DNA of 16,699 nucleotides from Prevotella sp. UBA4341 (GCA_002393705.1 DGTH01000075.1:1-16699); one strand, 5' to 3'. Shown: positions 1-6,613, numbered from the stretch's first letter. Made by a program: numbers and translations. Notes: a model not told the origin generated them from the sequence alone.

Positions 1-566
1 TGGAAGGCATAGCCCTTGAAGCGAATCTTGTCCAGTTCGATGGTCTTCAGCACGCGCCGCTTGTAGCATACGAAGCCTGCCGTCGTGTCATGGATGTTGA
101 CGCCCGTAATAAGCTGCACGTACTGAGAGGCAAAGTAGCTCATCAGCACGCGGCCCATGGGCCAGTTCACCACGTTGACGCCGCTCACGTAGCGCGACCC
201 CACCGCCAGGTCGGCACCCTCGTCGTGGCAGGCGGCGTACAGTCGTGGCAGGTCGCCAGGGTCGTGGCTGAAGTCGGCGTCCATCTCGAAGATGTACTCG
301 TAGTCACGCTCCAGAGCCCACTTAAACCCACGTATGTATGCCGTGCCCAGTCCCAACTTTCCGGTACGCTCCTCAATGAAGAGCCGGTCGCTGAACTCCT
401 GGCTGATGAGTCGTTTCACGATACCCGCCGTTCCGTCGGGCGATGCGTCGTCGATGACTAGGATGTGGAAACATTTTTCGAGACCAAAGACGGCCCTGAT
501 GATTTTCTCTATGTTCTCCTTCTCGTTGTAGGTCGGGATGATGATGAGACTGTCGCTTTCGTGCAT
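1..566 (-). CDS. Polyprenol-phosphate mannosyltransferase-type family 2 glycosyltransferase (3' end outside window)
   Basis: I translated the minus strand from the ATG at 566-564; the frame stays open for 188 codons to the window edge. Visible motifs are PTYNE (residues 11-15), the nucleotide-sugar aspartates in VIDDASPDGT (37-46), GLGTAYIRGF (72-81) and the metal-binding DAD followed by FSHDP (96-103). This order matches the GT-A fold of DPM1-like enzymes, which move mannose from GDP-mannose to a polyprenyl phosphate at the cytoplasmic membrane face. Full-length soluble members have about 240-250 residues, so roughly 55 C-terminal residues are missing, and a membrane tail cannot be excluded. 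A Bacteroidetes promoter lies 28 bases upstream. The GT2 family call is firm; the exact sugar and acceptor are inferred from similarity to DPM1. Confidence 0.9.
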   Translation of the reverse strand, partial: MHESDSLIIIPTYNEKENIEKIIRAVFGLEKCFHILVIDDASPDGTAGIVKRLISQEFSDRLFIEERTGKLGLGTAYIRGFKWALERDYEYIFEMDADFSHDPGDLPRLYAACHDEGADLAVGSRYVSGVNVVNWPMGRVLMSYFASQYVQLITGVNIHDTTAGFVCYKRRVLKTIELDKIRFKGYAF

Positions 567-593
567 ACTTTAGACTTTCTGAATATTTTAGTG

Positions 594-625
594 CAAAAGT
601 AGTGAATATAATTGATATTCGCAAG
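594..625 (-). promoter_or_regulatory. Bacteroidetes-type promoter of the glycosyltransferase gene
   Basis: Read on the minus strand, TACTTTTG (601-594) fits the -7 consensus TAnnTTTG. A TTG core lies about 20 bases upstream (624-622). The predicted transcript starts a few bases after 594, giving a leader of about 20 bases before the ATG at 566. Confidence 0.7.
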
Positions 626-637
626 GATTCGGCAAAA

Positions 638-672
638 ATCTTTCATCTTTCATCTTTAATCTTTCATCTTTT
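638..672 (+). repeat. Tandem heptamer array, five units of ATCTTTC type
   Basis: Five consecutive 7-base units: ATCTTTC, ATCTTTC, ATCTTTA, ATCTTTC, ATCTTTT. The array lies between the divergent promoters of the glycosyltransferase and mfd and contains no gene. Confidence 0.9.
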
Positions 673-710
673 TTGTACTTTGGCCTAAAGGCCGAAGGCA
701 CTTTCTTTCG

Positions 711-750
711 ACAATACAAAATAAAAACAGTCTTTTTTATTTTGTATTGT
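711..750. repeat. Perfect 17-base inverted repeat overlapping the mfd -33 box
   Basis: ACAATACAAAATAAAAA (711-727) and its exact reverse complement (734-750) are separated by six bases. The right arm contains the TTTG (741-744) that serves as the -33 element for mfd. It could be an operator or a folded DNA/RNA structure. The arms are A/T-rich and the palindrome ends before the -7 box, so a simple terminator role is less likely. Confidence 0.85.
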
Positions 751-771
751 TCTCACTTATTCGTACCTTTG
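741..771 (+). promoter_or_regulatory. Bacteroidetes-type promoter of mfd
   Basis: TTTG at 741-744 and TACCTTTG at 764-771 are 19 bases apart, matching the Bacteroidetes -33/-7 consensus. Transcription would begin around 777, leaving less than 10 bases before the ATG at 786. This argues strongly against any start codon upstream of 786. Confidence 0.85.
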
Positions 772-785
772 CACCTTCAAATCGA

Positions 786-3700
786 ATGAATATACAGGAA
801 CTACAGCAACTCTACGCCATGTCGCCTCAGGTGAAGGCACTGGCAGACGTGTTAGGGAAAAAGTCAGAGAAGACCATTTTCCTCGACGGACTCGTGGCCT
901 CCAGCGTGGCCGTCACCTTTGCAGCCCTCAACACCCAACACCCAACACCCATCACCCATCACCCAACACCCAACACCCAACACCCAACACCCAACACCCA
1001 TCACCCAACCCTCTTTATCATGCAGGATGCCGAGGAAGCCGGTTATCTGTATCACGACCTGCAGCAGATGTTGGGCGACCGGGAGGTGCTGTTCTTCCCC
1101 TCCAGTTATCGTCGTTCCGTCAAGTATGCTCAGCGTGACGCCGCCAACGAGATACTGCGTACGGAGGTGCTGGCAGTTCTAAACACCCAACACCCAACAC
1201 CCATCACCCAACAGCTCAACATCGTCACCTACCCAGAGGCAGTGGCCGAGCTGGTGGTGTCGAAGAAACGCATGGAGAGTCGTACGCTGATGCTTCGGCA
1301 GGACCAGCACGTCACGATGGACAGCATTACCGAGACACTGCGCAGCTTCGGATTCCGAGAGGTAGATTATGTCTATGAACCAGGGCAGTTTGCACAGCGC
1401 GGAAGCATTCTTGATGTCTTCTCCTTCAGTAGCGAGTATCCCTTCCGTGTTGATTTCTTTGGCGACGACATTGACAGCATTCGCACCTTCGAGGTGCAGA
1501 CCCAGCTCTCGCGTGACAAGCGCGAGCAGATAGAGGTGGTGCCGGAGTTGTCGGGCGAGGTGGAAGACCGCGTCTCGCTGCTCTCCTTCATGCCGGCCGA
1601 AACATTGCTGGTCATGAAGGACATGAGCTACGTACACGACGTGATAGAGCGCACCTACAGCGAGGGCTTCTCCGTGCAGGCTGTAGAAGAGCGCATGGCC
1701 GGTGCTCCCGAGGTGGAGCGCCAGCAGCTGCTGGAGGCCATGCGGCGAGAGGTACAGCTCATTACCGGCTCCCAGTTTCTGCGCGAGGCACAGCAGTTCC
1801 GCACCGTGCTGCTCAGGAACCCCTCCCAACCTCCCCAAAAGACTATCCACTTCCACATCTCGCCACAGCCCCTGTTCCATAAGAACTTCGATCTGCTGAA
1901 GAAGTCGCTCGACGACTACATCCTTCGCGGCTACCATATATATATATTAGCCGACAGCCAGAAGCAGAACGAGCGTCTGAAGGAGATACTCGACCAGCCC
2001 TTCACGCCCGTCGAGAAGACCCTGCACGAAGGCTTTGCCGACAACGACCTGAAGCTTTGCGTGTTTACCGACCACCAGATTTTTGACCGTTTCCATAAGT
2101 ACAACCTCAAGAGCGATCGTGCCCGCAGCGGCAAGGTGGCCCTGACGCTGAAGGAGATTCAGCAGTTCGAGGTGGGCGACTACGTGGTTCACGTCGATCA
2201 TGGCATCGGCAAGTTTGGCGGACTGGTCCGCATGCCAATCAGCCCCCACCAATCTCCCCCAAATGGGGGAGGCTTACGGGATGCCAGTACCTCCCCCAGC
2301 GGGGGGAGGCAGGAGGGGGCTGAGGCCTACCAGGAGATGATAAAAATCATCTATCAGGGTGGGGGAGCCATTTACGTCAGCATACACTCGCTCTACAAGG
2401 TCTCCAAGTACAAGTCGCAGGACGGTGGCGAAGCCCCGCGCCTGTCGCACTTAGGCACCGGACAGTGGGAGCGCATGAAGCAGCGTACCAAGCAGAAGCT
2501 CAAGGACATAGCCCGCGACCTCATCCGCCTCTACGCCGCCCGCCGCAAGGAACGCGGCTTTGCCTACAGCCCCGACTCGTCGCTGCAGCACGAGCTGGAG
2601 GCCTCGTTCGTCTATGAGGACACACCCGACCAGCTCAAGGCCACCAACGACGTGAAGGCCGACATGGAGCAGCAGCGCCCCATGGACCGACTGGTTTGCG
2701 GCGACGTGGGCTTTGGCAAGACCGAGGTGGCCGTACGCGCTGCCTTCAAGGCCGCCAATGACTCCAAGCAGACGGCCGTCCTCGTGCCCACCACCGTGCT
2801 GGCCTACCAGCACTACCAGACCTTCTCCTCCCGACTGAAGGACATGCCCGTCAGGGTGGAGTACCTCAGCCGGGCCCGCAGTGCCAAGAAGACTAAGGAG
2901 ATACTCGCCGACCTGGCTGACGGAAAGATAGACATCATCATCGGTACCCACAAGCTGATAGGAAAGAGCGTGAAGTTCAAGGACCTGGGCCTGCTCATCA
3001 TCGACGAAGAACAAAAGTTCGGCGTAGCCACGAAGGAGAAGCTGCGCCAGCTGAAGACCAACGTCGATACGCTCACCATGTCGGCAACACCCATTCCGCG
3101 AACCCTGCAGTTCTCGCTGGTCGGAGCCCGCGACCTGAGCACCATACAGACGCCTCCGCCCAACCGATACCCCATACAGACGGAGATTCACCTCTTTTCG
3201 CCCGACATCATTGCCGAAGCCATCAACTTCGAGCTCTCGCGCAACGGGCAGGTCTTCTTCGTCAACAACCGCATCAACGACCTGCAGCGACTGGCCGAAA
3301 TGATTCATAAGTACGTGCCCGACGCCCGCGTAGCCATAGGCCACGGACAGATGAAGCCCGAAGAGCTGGAGCAGATCATCTTCGATTTCGTCAACTACGA
3401 CTTCGACGTGCTCCTCTCTACCACCATCGTCGAGAACGGCATTGACATTCCTAACGCCAACACCATCATCATTAACGGAGCGCAGAACTTCGGACTCTCC
3501 GACCTGCACCAGATGCGTGGCCGCGTAGGCCGGGGCAACCGCAAAGCCTTCTGCTACCTGCTGGCACCGCCCCTCTCGGCTCTCAACGCCGACGCACGCC
3601 GCCGCTTAGAGGCACTTGAAAACTTCAGCGACCTGGGTTCAGGCATCAACATCGCCATGCAGGACCTCGACATCCGGGGAGCCGGCAACCTCTTGGGCTC

Positions 3701-4346
3701 AGAGCAGAGCGGCTTCATAGCCGACCTGGGCTACGAAACCTACCTGAAGATACTCAATGAGGCAGTGGCGGAGCTGAGGAACGAAGAGCCCACCCCCATC
3801 CCCTCCCCAAGGGAGGGGAGTTCCTACGGGCAACGGAAGCGGCAGCAGCTCCCCTCCCTTGGGGAGGGGCTGGGGGTGGGCTCCTTTGTCTCCGACTGCA
3901 CGCTGGAGAGCGACCTGGAAATGTACTTCCCCGACCAGTACGTGCCCACCGACTCAGAGCGCATGCTGCTCTATCGCGAACTGGACAACCTCAGCACCGA
4001 CGAGGAGCTGCAGCGCTACCGCCAGCGACTCATCGACCGCTTTGGCACCATTCCCCCCCAGGGCGAAGAGCTGATGCGCGTGGTACCCCTGCGCCGTTTG
4101 GGCAAGCAGCTCGGCATAGAGAAAGTCATGCTCAAGCAGGGGCGCATGACGCTCTGCTTCGTCTCTAACCCTAACAGCCCCTACTACCAGAGCGACGTCT
4201 TCGACAAGATACTCGACTTCGTGGCCCGCCACCCCCGGCAGTGCAACTTCCGCGAGCAGAACGGCCGCCGCTCGCTGGCCGTTGCCGACGTGCCTACGGT
4301 AGAGCAGGCCGTCCTGTTGCTGCAGCAAATGAGAAATGTGGAGTAG
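786..4346 (+). CDS. mfd: Transcription-repair coupling factor Mfd with several translated repeat inserts
   Basis: This 1186-residue ATP-dependent translocase would remove RNA polymerase stalled at DNA lesions and recruit UvrA. The N-terminal UvrB-like region includes LFFPSSYRRS and VYEPGQFAQRGSILDVFSF. The polymerase-interaction region has DYVVHVDHGIGKFGG. The RecG-like helicase core carries Walker A GDVGFGKT (K645), IIDEEQ (740-743), TMSATPIPRTL, STTIVENGIDIPNANT and MRGRVGRG, and the C-terminal TRCF domain ends near MLLLQQMRNVE. The ATG at 786 was chosen because the promoter -7 box lies only 15 bases upstream; a TTG at 747 falls inside the promoter. Repeat-derived segments of about 27, 12, 27 and 33 residues sit near residues 49-75, 133-144, 486-512 and 1001-1033. 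All are in frame and all catalytic motifs are intact, so the protein is probably functional. Confidence 0.96.
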   Translation: MNIQELQQLYAMSPQVKALADVLGKKSEKTIFLDGLVASSVAVTFAALNTQHPTPITHHPTPNTQHPTPNTHHPTLFIMQDAEEAGYLYHDLQQMLGDREVLFFPSSYRRSVKYAQRDAANEILRTEVLAVLNTQHPTPITQQLNIVTYPEAVAELVVSKKRMESRTLMLRQDQHVTMDSITETLRSFGFREVDYVYEPGQFAQRGSILDVFSFSSEYPFRVDFFGDDIDSIRTFEVQTQLSRDKREQIEVVPELSGEVEDRVSLLSFMPAETLLVMKDMSYVHDVIERTYSEGFSVQAVEERMAGAPEVERQQLLEAMRREVQLITGSQFLREAQQFRTVLLRNPSQPPQKTIHFHISPQPLFHKNFDLLKKSLDDYILRGYHIYILADSQKQNERLKEILDQPFTPVEKTLHEGFADNDLKLCVFTDHQIFDRFHKYNLKSDRARSGKVALTLKEIQQFEVGDYVVHVDHGIGKFGGLVRMPISPHQSPPNGGGLRDASTSPSGGRQEGAEAYQEMIKIIYQGGGAIYVSIHSLYKVSKYKSQDGGEAPRLSHLGTGQWERMKQRTKQKLKDIARDLIRLYAARRKERGFAYSPDSSLQHELEASFVYEDTPDQLKATNDVKADMEQQRPMDRLVCGDVGFGKTEVAVRAAFKAANDSKQTAVLVPTTVLAYQHYQTFSSRLKDMPVRVEYLSRARSAKKTKEILADLADGKIDIIIGTHKLIGKSVKFKDLGLLIIDEEQKFGVATKEKLRQLKTNVDTLTMSATPIPRTLQFSLVGARDLSTIQTPPPNRYPIQTEIHLFSPDIIAEAINFELSRNGQVFFVNNRINDLQRLAEMIHKYVPDARVAIGHGQMKPEELEQIIFDFVNYDFDVLLSTTIVENGIDIPNANTIIINGAQNFGLSDLHQMRGRVGRGNRKAFCYLLAPPLSALNADARRRLEALENFSDLGSGINIAMQDLDIRGAGNLLGSEQSGFIADLGYETYLKILNEAVAELRNEEPTPIPSPREGSSYGQRKRQQLPSLGEGLGVGSFVSDCTLESDLEMYFPDQYVPTDSERMLLYRELDNLSTDEELQRYRQRLIDRFGTIPPQGEELMRVVPLRRLGKQLGIEKVMLKQGRMTLCFVSNPNSPYYQSDVFDKILDFVARHPRQCNFREQNGRRSLAVADVPTVEQAVLLLQQMRNVE
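929..1009 (+). repeat. Heptamer tandem array inside mfd (11 units of CAACACC/CATCACC)
   Basis: Eleven complete 7-base units run from 929 to 1005, followed by a partial unit. CAACACC alternates with CATCACC, and the longest perfect run is five units (964-998). Translated in the mfd frame, it gives a repeating NTQHPTP peptide at about residues 49-75, between the UvrB-like segments VAVTFAA and LFIMQDAEEAGY. The unit length is not a multiple of three, so gain or loss of one unit would shift the mfd frame. Confidence 0.95.
1181..1215 (+). repeat. Second, shorter heptamer array inside mfd
   Basis: Five 7-base units (AAACACC, CAACACC twice, CATCACC, CAACAGC) encode NTQHPTPITQQ at about residues 133-144. 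They sit between LRTEVLAVL and NIVTYPEAVAE, a position that reads as a loop between two conserved UvrB-like segments. The sequence class is the same as the array at 929. Confidence 0.9.
1812..1835 (+). repeat. Possible remnant of the GC-rich palindromic element inside mfd
   Basis: A C-rich stretch with CCCCTCCC followed by CCTCCCCAAAAG resembles one arm of the elements at 2241 and 3786, but no complementary arm follows. It encodes RNPSQPPQK ahead of the conserved SPQPLFHKNFDLL segment. Relationship by sequence texture only. Confidence 0.35.
2241..2321 (+). repeat. GC-rich double-hairpin element inserted in mfd (81 bases, 27 codons)
   Basis: The element starts AGCCCCC (2241-2247) and ends with its complement GGGGGCT (2315-2321). 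Inside are two hairpins: CTCCCCC-AAAT-GGGGGAG (2254-2271) and CTCCCCC-AGC-GGGGGGAG (2291-2308), joined by a linker containing TACGGG. It is 81 bases, exactly 27 codons, and encodes about residues 486-512, between GGLVRMPI and EAYQEMIKIIYQ. That junction is a surface loop in the polymerase-interacting region by comparison with other Mfd proteins (inference). Confidence 0.9.
3786..3883 (+). repeat. GC-rich 35-base inverted repeat element inserted in mfd (98 bases)
   Basis: The arms at 3786-3820 and 3849-3883 are complementary at 34 of 35 positions around a 28-base spacer. Each arm also folds on itself (CCCCTCCC with GGGAGGGG). The spacer contains TACGGG, as in the element at 2241, so the two appear to be one family. 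It is translated as residues 1001-1033, with PTPIPSPREG on one side and PSLGEGLGVGS on the other, replacing a variable linker just before the C-terminal TRCF domain (DCTLESDLEMYFP). Confidence 0.95.
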
Positions 4347-4349
4347 TCC

Positions 4350-4381
4350 GTCATTTTGTCATTCTGCTCCGACAAAATGAC
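4350..4381. promoter_or_regulatory. Perfect inverted repeat upstream of hsp20, candidate enhancer-binding site
   Basis: GTCATTTTGTC (4350-4360) and GACAAAATGAC (4371-4381) are exact complements around a 10-base spacer. The palindrome lies 15 bases upstream of the sigma-54-like element, starting three bases after the mfd stop. The position fits an upstream activating site for an NtrC-type activator. As RNA it could also end the mfd transcript, but no T-run follows. Confidence 0.65.
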
Positions 4382-4395
4382 ATGCATACAGGCCT

Positions 4396-4411
4396 TGGTA
4401 CGCTCCTTGCA
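4396..4411 (+). promoter_or_regulatory. Sigma-54-type (-24/-12) promoter of hsp20
   Basis: TTGGTACG, then CTCC, then TTGCA gives GG (4397-4398) and GC (4409-4410) exactly 10 bases apart, matching the RpoN consensus TGGYACR-N4-TTGCW. No TAnnTTTG box is visible between mfd and hsp20. The predicted start near 4422 leaves a leader of about 70 bases. Confidence 0.7.
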
Positions 4412-4480
4412 TCATAACCGGTGAAAGCCGAAAGGCAATCACAAGACAACAATTAACAAACAATTAAAAACAATAAAAAC

Positions 4481-4487
4481 AGGAGGT
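4481..4487 (+). promoter_or_regulatory. Strong Shine-Dalgarno site of hsp20
   Basis: AGGAGGT ends seven bases before the ATG at 4495, in an otherwise A-rich leader. Strong Shine-Dalgarno sites are uncommon in Bacteroidetes, so this suggests high-level translation and fixes the start at 4495. Confidence 0.8.
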
Positions 4488-4494
4488 AACGATT

Positions 4495-4920
4495 ATGATG
4501 CCAATGATGAGAAGTAACAATTGGATTCCTACAGTGTTCAACGATTTGTTTGATACCGACTTCATGCCGAAGGCCAACTGCACGGCACCGGCCATCAACG
4601 TCAAGGAGAGCGACAAGGCCTACACCGTAGAGCTGGCAGCACCGGGCATGAAAAAGGAGGACTTCAACGTCCACATCAACGACGAGGGAAACCTCATCAT
4701 CAAGATGGAACAGAAGCAGGAGAAGAAGGAGGAAGACAAGAGCGTACGCTATCTGCGCCGCGAGTTCTCCTACTCAAGGTTCGAGCAGACCCTCATTCTG
4801 CCTGACGACGTGAAGAAGGAGGACATCTCCGCCAAGGTTGAGCACGGCGTACTGACCGTAGAACTGCCGAAACTCGTAGAAGAGAAAGTGAAGGTTAGCC
4901 GCCAGATAGAGATAGGCTAA
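4495..4920 (+). CDS. Small heat shock protein, Hsp20/alpha-crystallin family
   Basis: This 141-residue cytoplasmic holdase would bind unfolding proteins and keep them available for refolding by ATP-dependent chaperones. A short N-terminal arm (MMPMMRSNNWIPTVFNDLF) precedes the alpha-crystallin domain, roughly residues 33-135. Diagnostic features are APAINVKESDKAYTVELAAPG, YLRREFSYSRFEQTLILP and the GVLTVELPK motif near the end. The length is typical for the family. Two ATGs occur in tandem; the first is chosen for its spacing to the Shine-Dalgarno site. Upstream signals indicate sigma-54 control with an activator palindrome rather than a housekeeping promoter. The C-terminal I-x-I motif is represented by IEI (residues 138-140). 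Confidence 0.95.
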   Translation: MMPMMRSNNWIPTVFNDLFDTDFMPKANCTAPAINVKESDKAYTVELAAPGMKKEDFNVHINDEGNLIIKMEQKQEKKEEDKSVRYLRREFSYSRFEQTLILPDDVKKEDISAKVEHGVLTVELPKLVEEKVKVSRQIEIG

Positions 4921-4939
4921 AAAAATAGAGGTGCTGTTG

Positions 4940-4971
4940 TTTGGGCTTTCCGCTTTTTATTCGTAACTTTG
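4940..4971 (+). promoter_or_regulatory. Bacteroidetes-type promoter of the propeller/AraC regulator
   Basis: TTTG at 4940-4943 and TAACTTTG at 4964-4971 are 20 bases apart. Transcription would start near 4978, about 135 bases before the proposed start codon at 5113, which leaves room for the hairpin leader. Confidence 0.8.
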
Positions 4972-4993
4972 CGGCGATAAAGAAAGAAGCCCA

Positions 4994-5095
4994 ATGAAAC
5001 GAAGTCGCACACTACTTACAACAAAGGCTGCTGGCTGCATTCGTGCTGCCGGCAGCCTTTGTCGTGTGCAGCCTTCGGATCCATGTATAATATAA
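4994..5095 (+). CDS. Possible 33-residue leader ORF (uncertain)
   Basis: An ATG at 4994 opens a 33-codon frame ending in TAA at 5093-5095, starting MKRSRTLLTT. It begins about 16 bases after the predicted transcription start and reads straight through the hairpin at 5021-5062. A second frame, with no start codon of its own, encodes a hydrophobic run (LLAAFVLPAAFVVCS) ending in TAA at 5088-5090. This raises the possibility that the leader is a frameshifted remnant of a small membrane peptide. Translation is unproven; it may only be untranslated leader. Confidence 0.3.
   Translation: MKRSRTLLTTKAAGCIRAAGSLCRVQPSDPCII
5007..5069 (+). promoter_or_regulatory. Long hairpin with UUCG loop in the regulator leader
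   Basis: A 19-base stem (5021-5039 with 5044-5062), with one mismatch and one G-U pair, closes on TTCG. Outer arms GCACAC (5007-5012) and GTGTGC (5064-5069) extend it. UUCG is an exceptionally stable tetraloop. There is no T-run after it, so it looks like a structured leader element rather than a plain terminator. Confidence 0.75.
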
Positions 5096-5112
5096 GACCC
5101 ACTCCTTTAAGT

Positions 5113-6603
5113 ATGTCAAAGTTTTATCTGTGTGTGCTGTTCAGTTTGTACTCGTTACTGGTGTATAGTAACGATATTATTGACATACAGACAGTGGGAA
5201 TAGGGAAGACCGTGAATGTAAGCTGTATCCATCAGGAAGAGAATGAGAGTATGTGGATAGGGCTTGACGGTGGAGGACTTGCTTACAGGGAGTCACCTAA
5301 CGCAGTATGCCAGTTTTATAATAAACTGAAAGGAACTCTGCCCACAGATGTAGTGCTTTGTATGTATGCCGACGACAGGGGCCGGATGTGGTTTGGCTCA
5401 TTTGGCGACGGACTCTTCTATCGTGATCATTCACGTTTTGTAGTTCACGAGGGCCTGCCCGAAGGCATTGACACGCTTCAGTATGTTTCTGGCATAGTGA
5501 AAGATGCAGCGGGGACAATGTGGATAGGTACCACTAATAACGGACTTTTTGCTTGGCAGAATGACGGTACTGTCCGTAAGCTGTCCATTGATGATGGGGC
5601 TCTTCCTACGAACACCGTAACCGACTTGCTGACTTATGATGGAAGGAGGCTTTTCGTAGCTACGGGGTGGGGGTTGCGTGTTATTGACACACAGACGGGA
5701 GACGTTATGTCGTTAATGACGGCCGATGAGACACCATTATTGGAAAAGCAGCTTGTACGTTGCCTTTATCAAGATAATGACTCCGTTTTATGGATTGGAG
5801 CACAGACAGGCCTTTATGTATATCATGTTCCGACAAAGACTTATGACCATCTTACTGTAGCAGACGGTCTGGCAGAGAACTTAGTGCGTGCAATATGCCG
5901 TGACCAGCAGGGGTGTGTCTGGGTGTCAACCGAAAGGAGCATCAGCCGTATCGAAGTAGAAAGCGTGCATGGACAGTCTTTGCGTTACCGGGTGCTGACT
6001 TGTCACACAGGCGATAAAGTAATGCATGTGAGGGCCATTTGTTGCACTTCTGACGGACAAATGTTGTTTGGCTCTTCTGGTGGGATTATCTCGGCTTCTC
6101 TCGTCAGCGGAATAGGCGTTAATTGGTTTGGTTGGGGGGCTATGACAGCTATAGTCGTAGCTGTCTGCTTGTGTGTGGTGCTTTGGAGGTTGTATCAACG
6201 AGAACGCTCAAAGCGAAAGAGAAAGAAACCGTCAGCTTCTTTACCCGTGGAACCAGCTTCTATTGAAGTGCAGTCGGTCGAAGAGCAACTGATAGCTAAG
6301 GCCACCCGCTTGGTAGAAGAAAATATGGACAATACCGATTTTTTGGTTGAGGACTTGAGTTTAGCTCTTGGCATGAGTAGAAGCCATCTTTACAAACGGT
6401 TTATGACTGCCGCTGGTGTTGCCCCTCAGGAGTTTATCCGTCGTTTGAGAATAAAGCGTGGCAAGCAGTATCTTGACCAAAGCGGAGAGAGTGTTTCGCA
6501 GGTAGCCTGGCGTGTGGGCATGTCGCCCAAGCAATTTGCTAAATACTTCAAAGAGGAGTACGGCGTACTCCCCTCTGAATATATGAAACAGCGGTCAATC
6601 TGA
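5113..6603 (+). CDS. Membrane-anchored propeller-sensor AraC-family regulator (SusR-like one-component)
   Basis: The protein has 496 residues. A signal-type hydrophobic N-terminus (about 3-18) is followed by seven propeller-strand motifs of the Reg_prop type, such as MWIGLDGGGL, MWFGSFGDGL, MWIGTTNNGL, LWIGAQTGLY and VWVSTERSIS. One membrane helix (about 341-361) leads into a basic stretch RERSKRKRKK, and an AraC-type double helix-turn-helix fills about residues 398-496. A periplasmic glycan signal would thus be passed directly to DNA binding, as in SusR. There are no kinase or receiver domains, and no obvious Y_Y_Y domain before the membrane. ATG 5113 is chosen over ATG 5083 because it gives a clean signal sequence. 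Base composition is visibly more A/T-rich than mfd or trpB. It converges on the esterase genes, its likely but unproven targets. Confidence 0.88.
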   Translation: MSKFYLCVLFSLYSLLVYSNDIIDIQTVGIGKTVNVSCIHQEENESMWIGLDGGGLAYRESPNAVCQFYNKLKGTLPTDVVLCMYADDRGRMWFGSFGDGLFYRDHSRFVVHEGLPEGIDTLQYVSGIVKDAAGTMWIGTTNNGLFAWQNDGTVRKLSIDDGALPTNTVTDLLTYDGRRLFVATGWGLRVIDTQTGDVMSLMTADETPLLEKQLVRCLYQDNDSVLWIGAQTGLYVYHVPTKTYDHLTVADGLAENLVRAICRDQQGCVWVSTERSISRIEVESVHGQSLRYRVLTCHTGDKVMHVRAICCTSDGQMLFGSSGGIISASLVSGIGVNWFGWGAMTAIVVAVCLCVVLWRLYQRERSKRKRKKPSASLPVEPASIEVQSVEEQLIAKATRLVEENMDNTDFLVEDLSLALGMSRSHLYKRFMTAAGVAPQEFIRRLRIKRGKQYLDQSGESVSQVAWRVGMSPKQFAKYFKEEYGVLPSEYMKQRSI

Positions 6604-6613
6604 CCTCTTTGGC

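Noticed and set aside
90..461. Plus-strand frame of 123 codons
   Set aside because: Antisense to the clearly coding glycosyltransferase; composition reflects codon bias of the opposite strand.
747..785. Upstream in-frame TTG start for mfd
   Set aside because: It would lie upstream of and across the -7 promoter box; the ATG at 786 follows the promoter and starts the conserved N-terminus.
2451..3509. Long minus-strand open frame (352 codons)
   Set aside because: Fully antisense to the conserved helicase core of mfd, with no recognisable domain.
5059..5112. TTG 5059 or ATG 5083 as start of the propeller/AraC regulator
   Set aside because: Both lie in or next to the hairpin leader; ATG 5113 gives a clean signal sequence directly.
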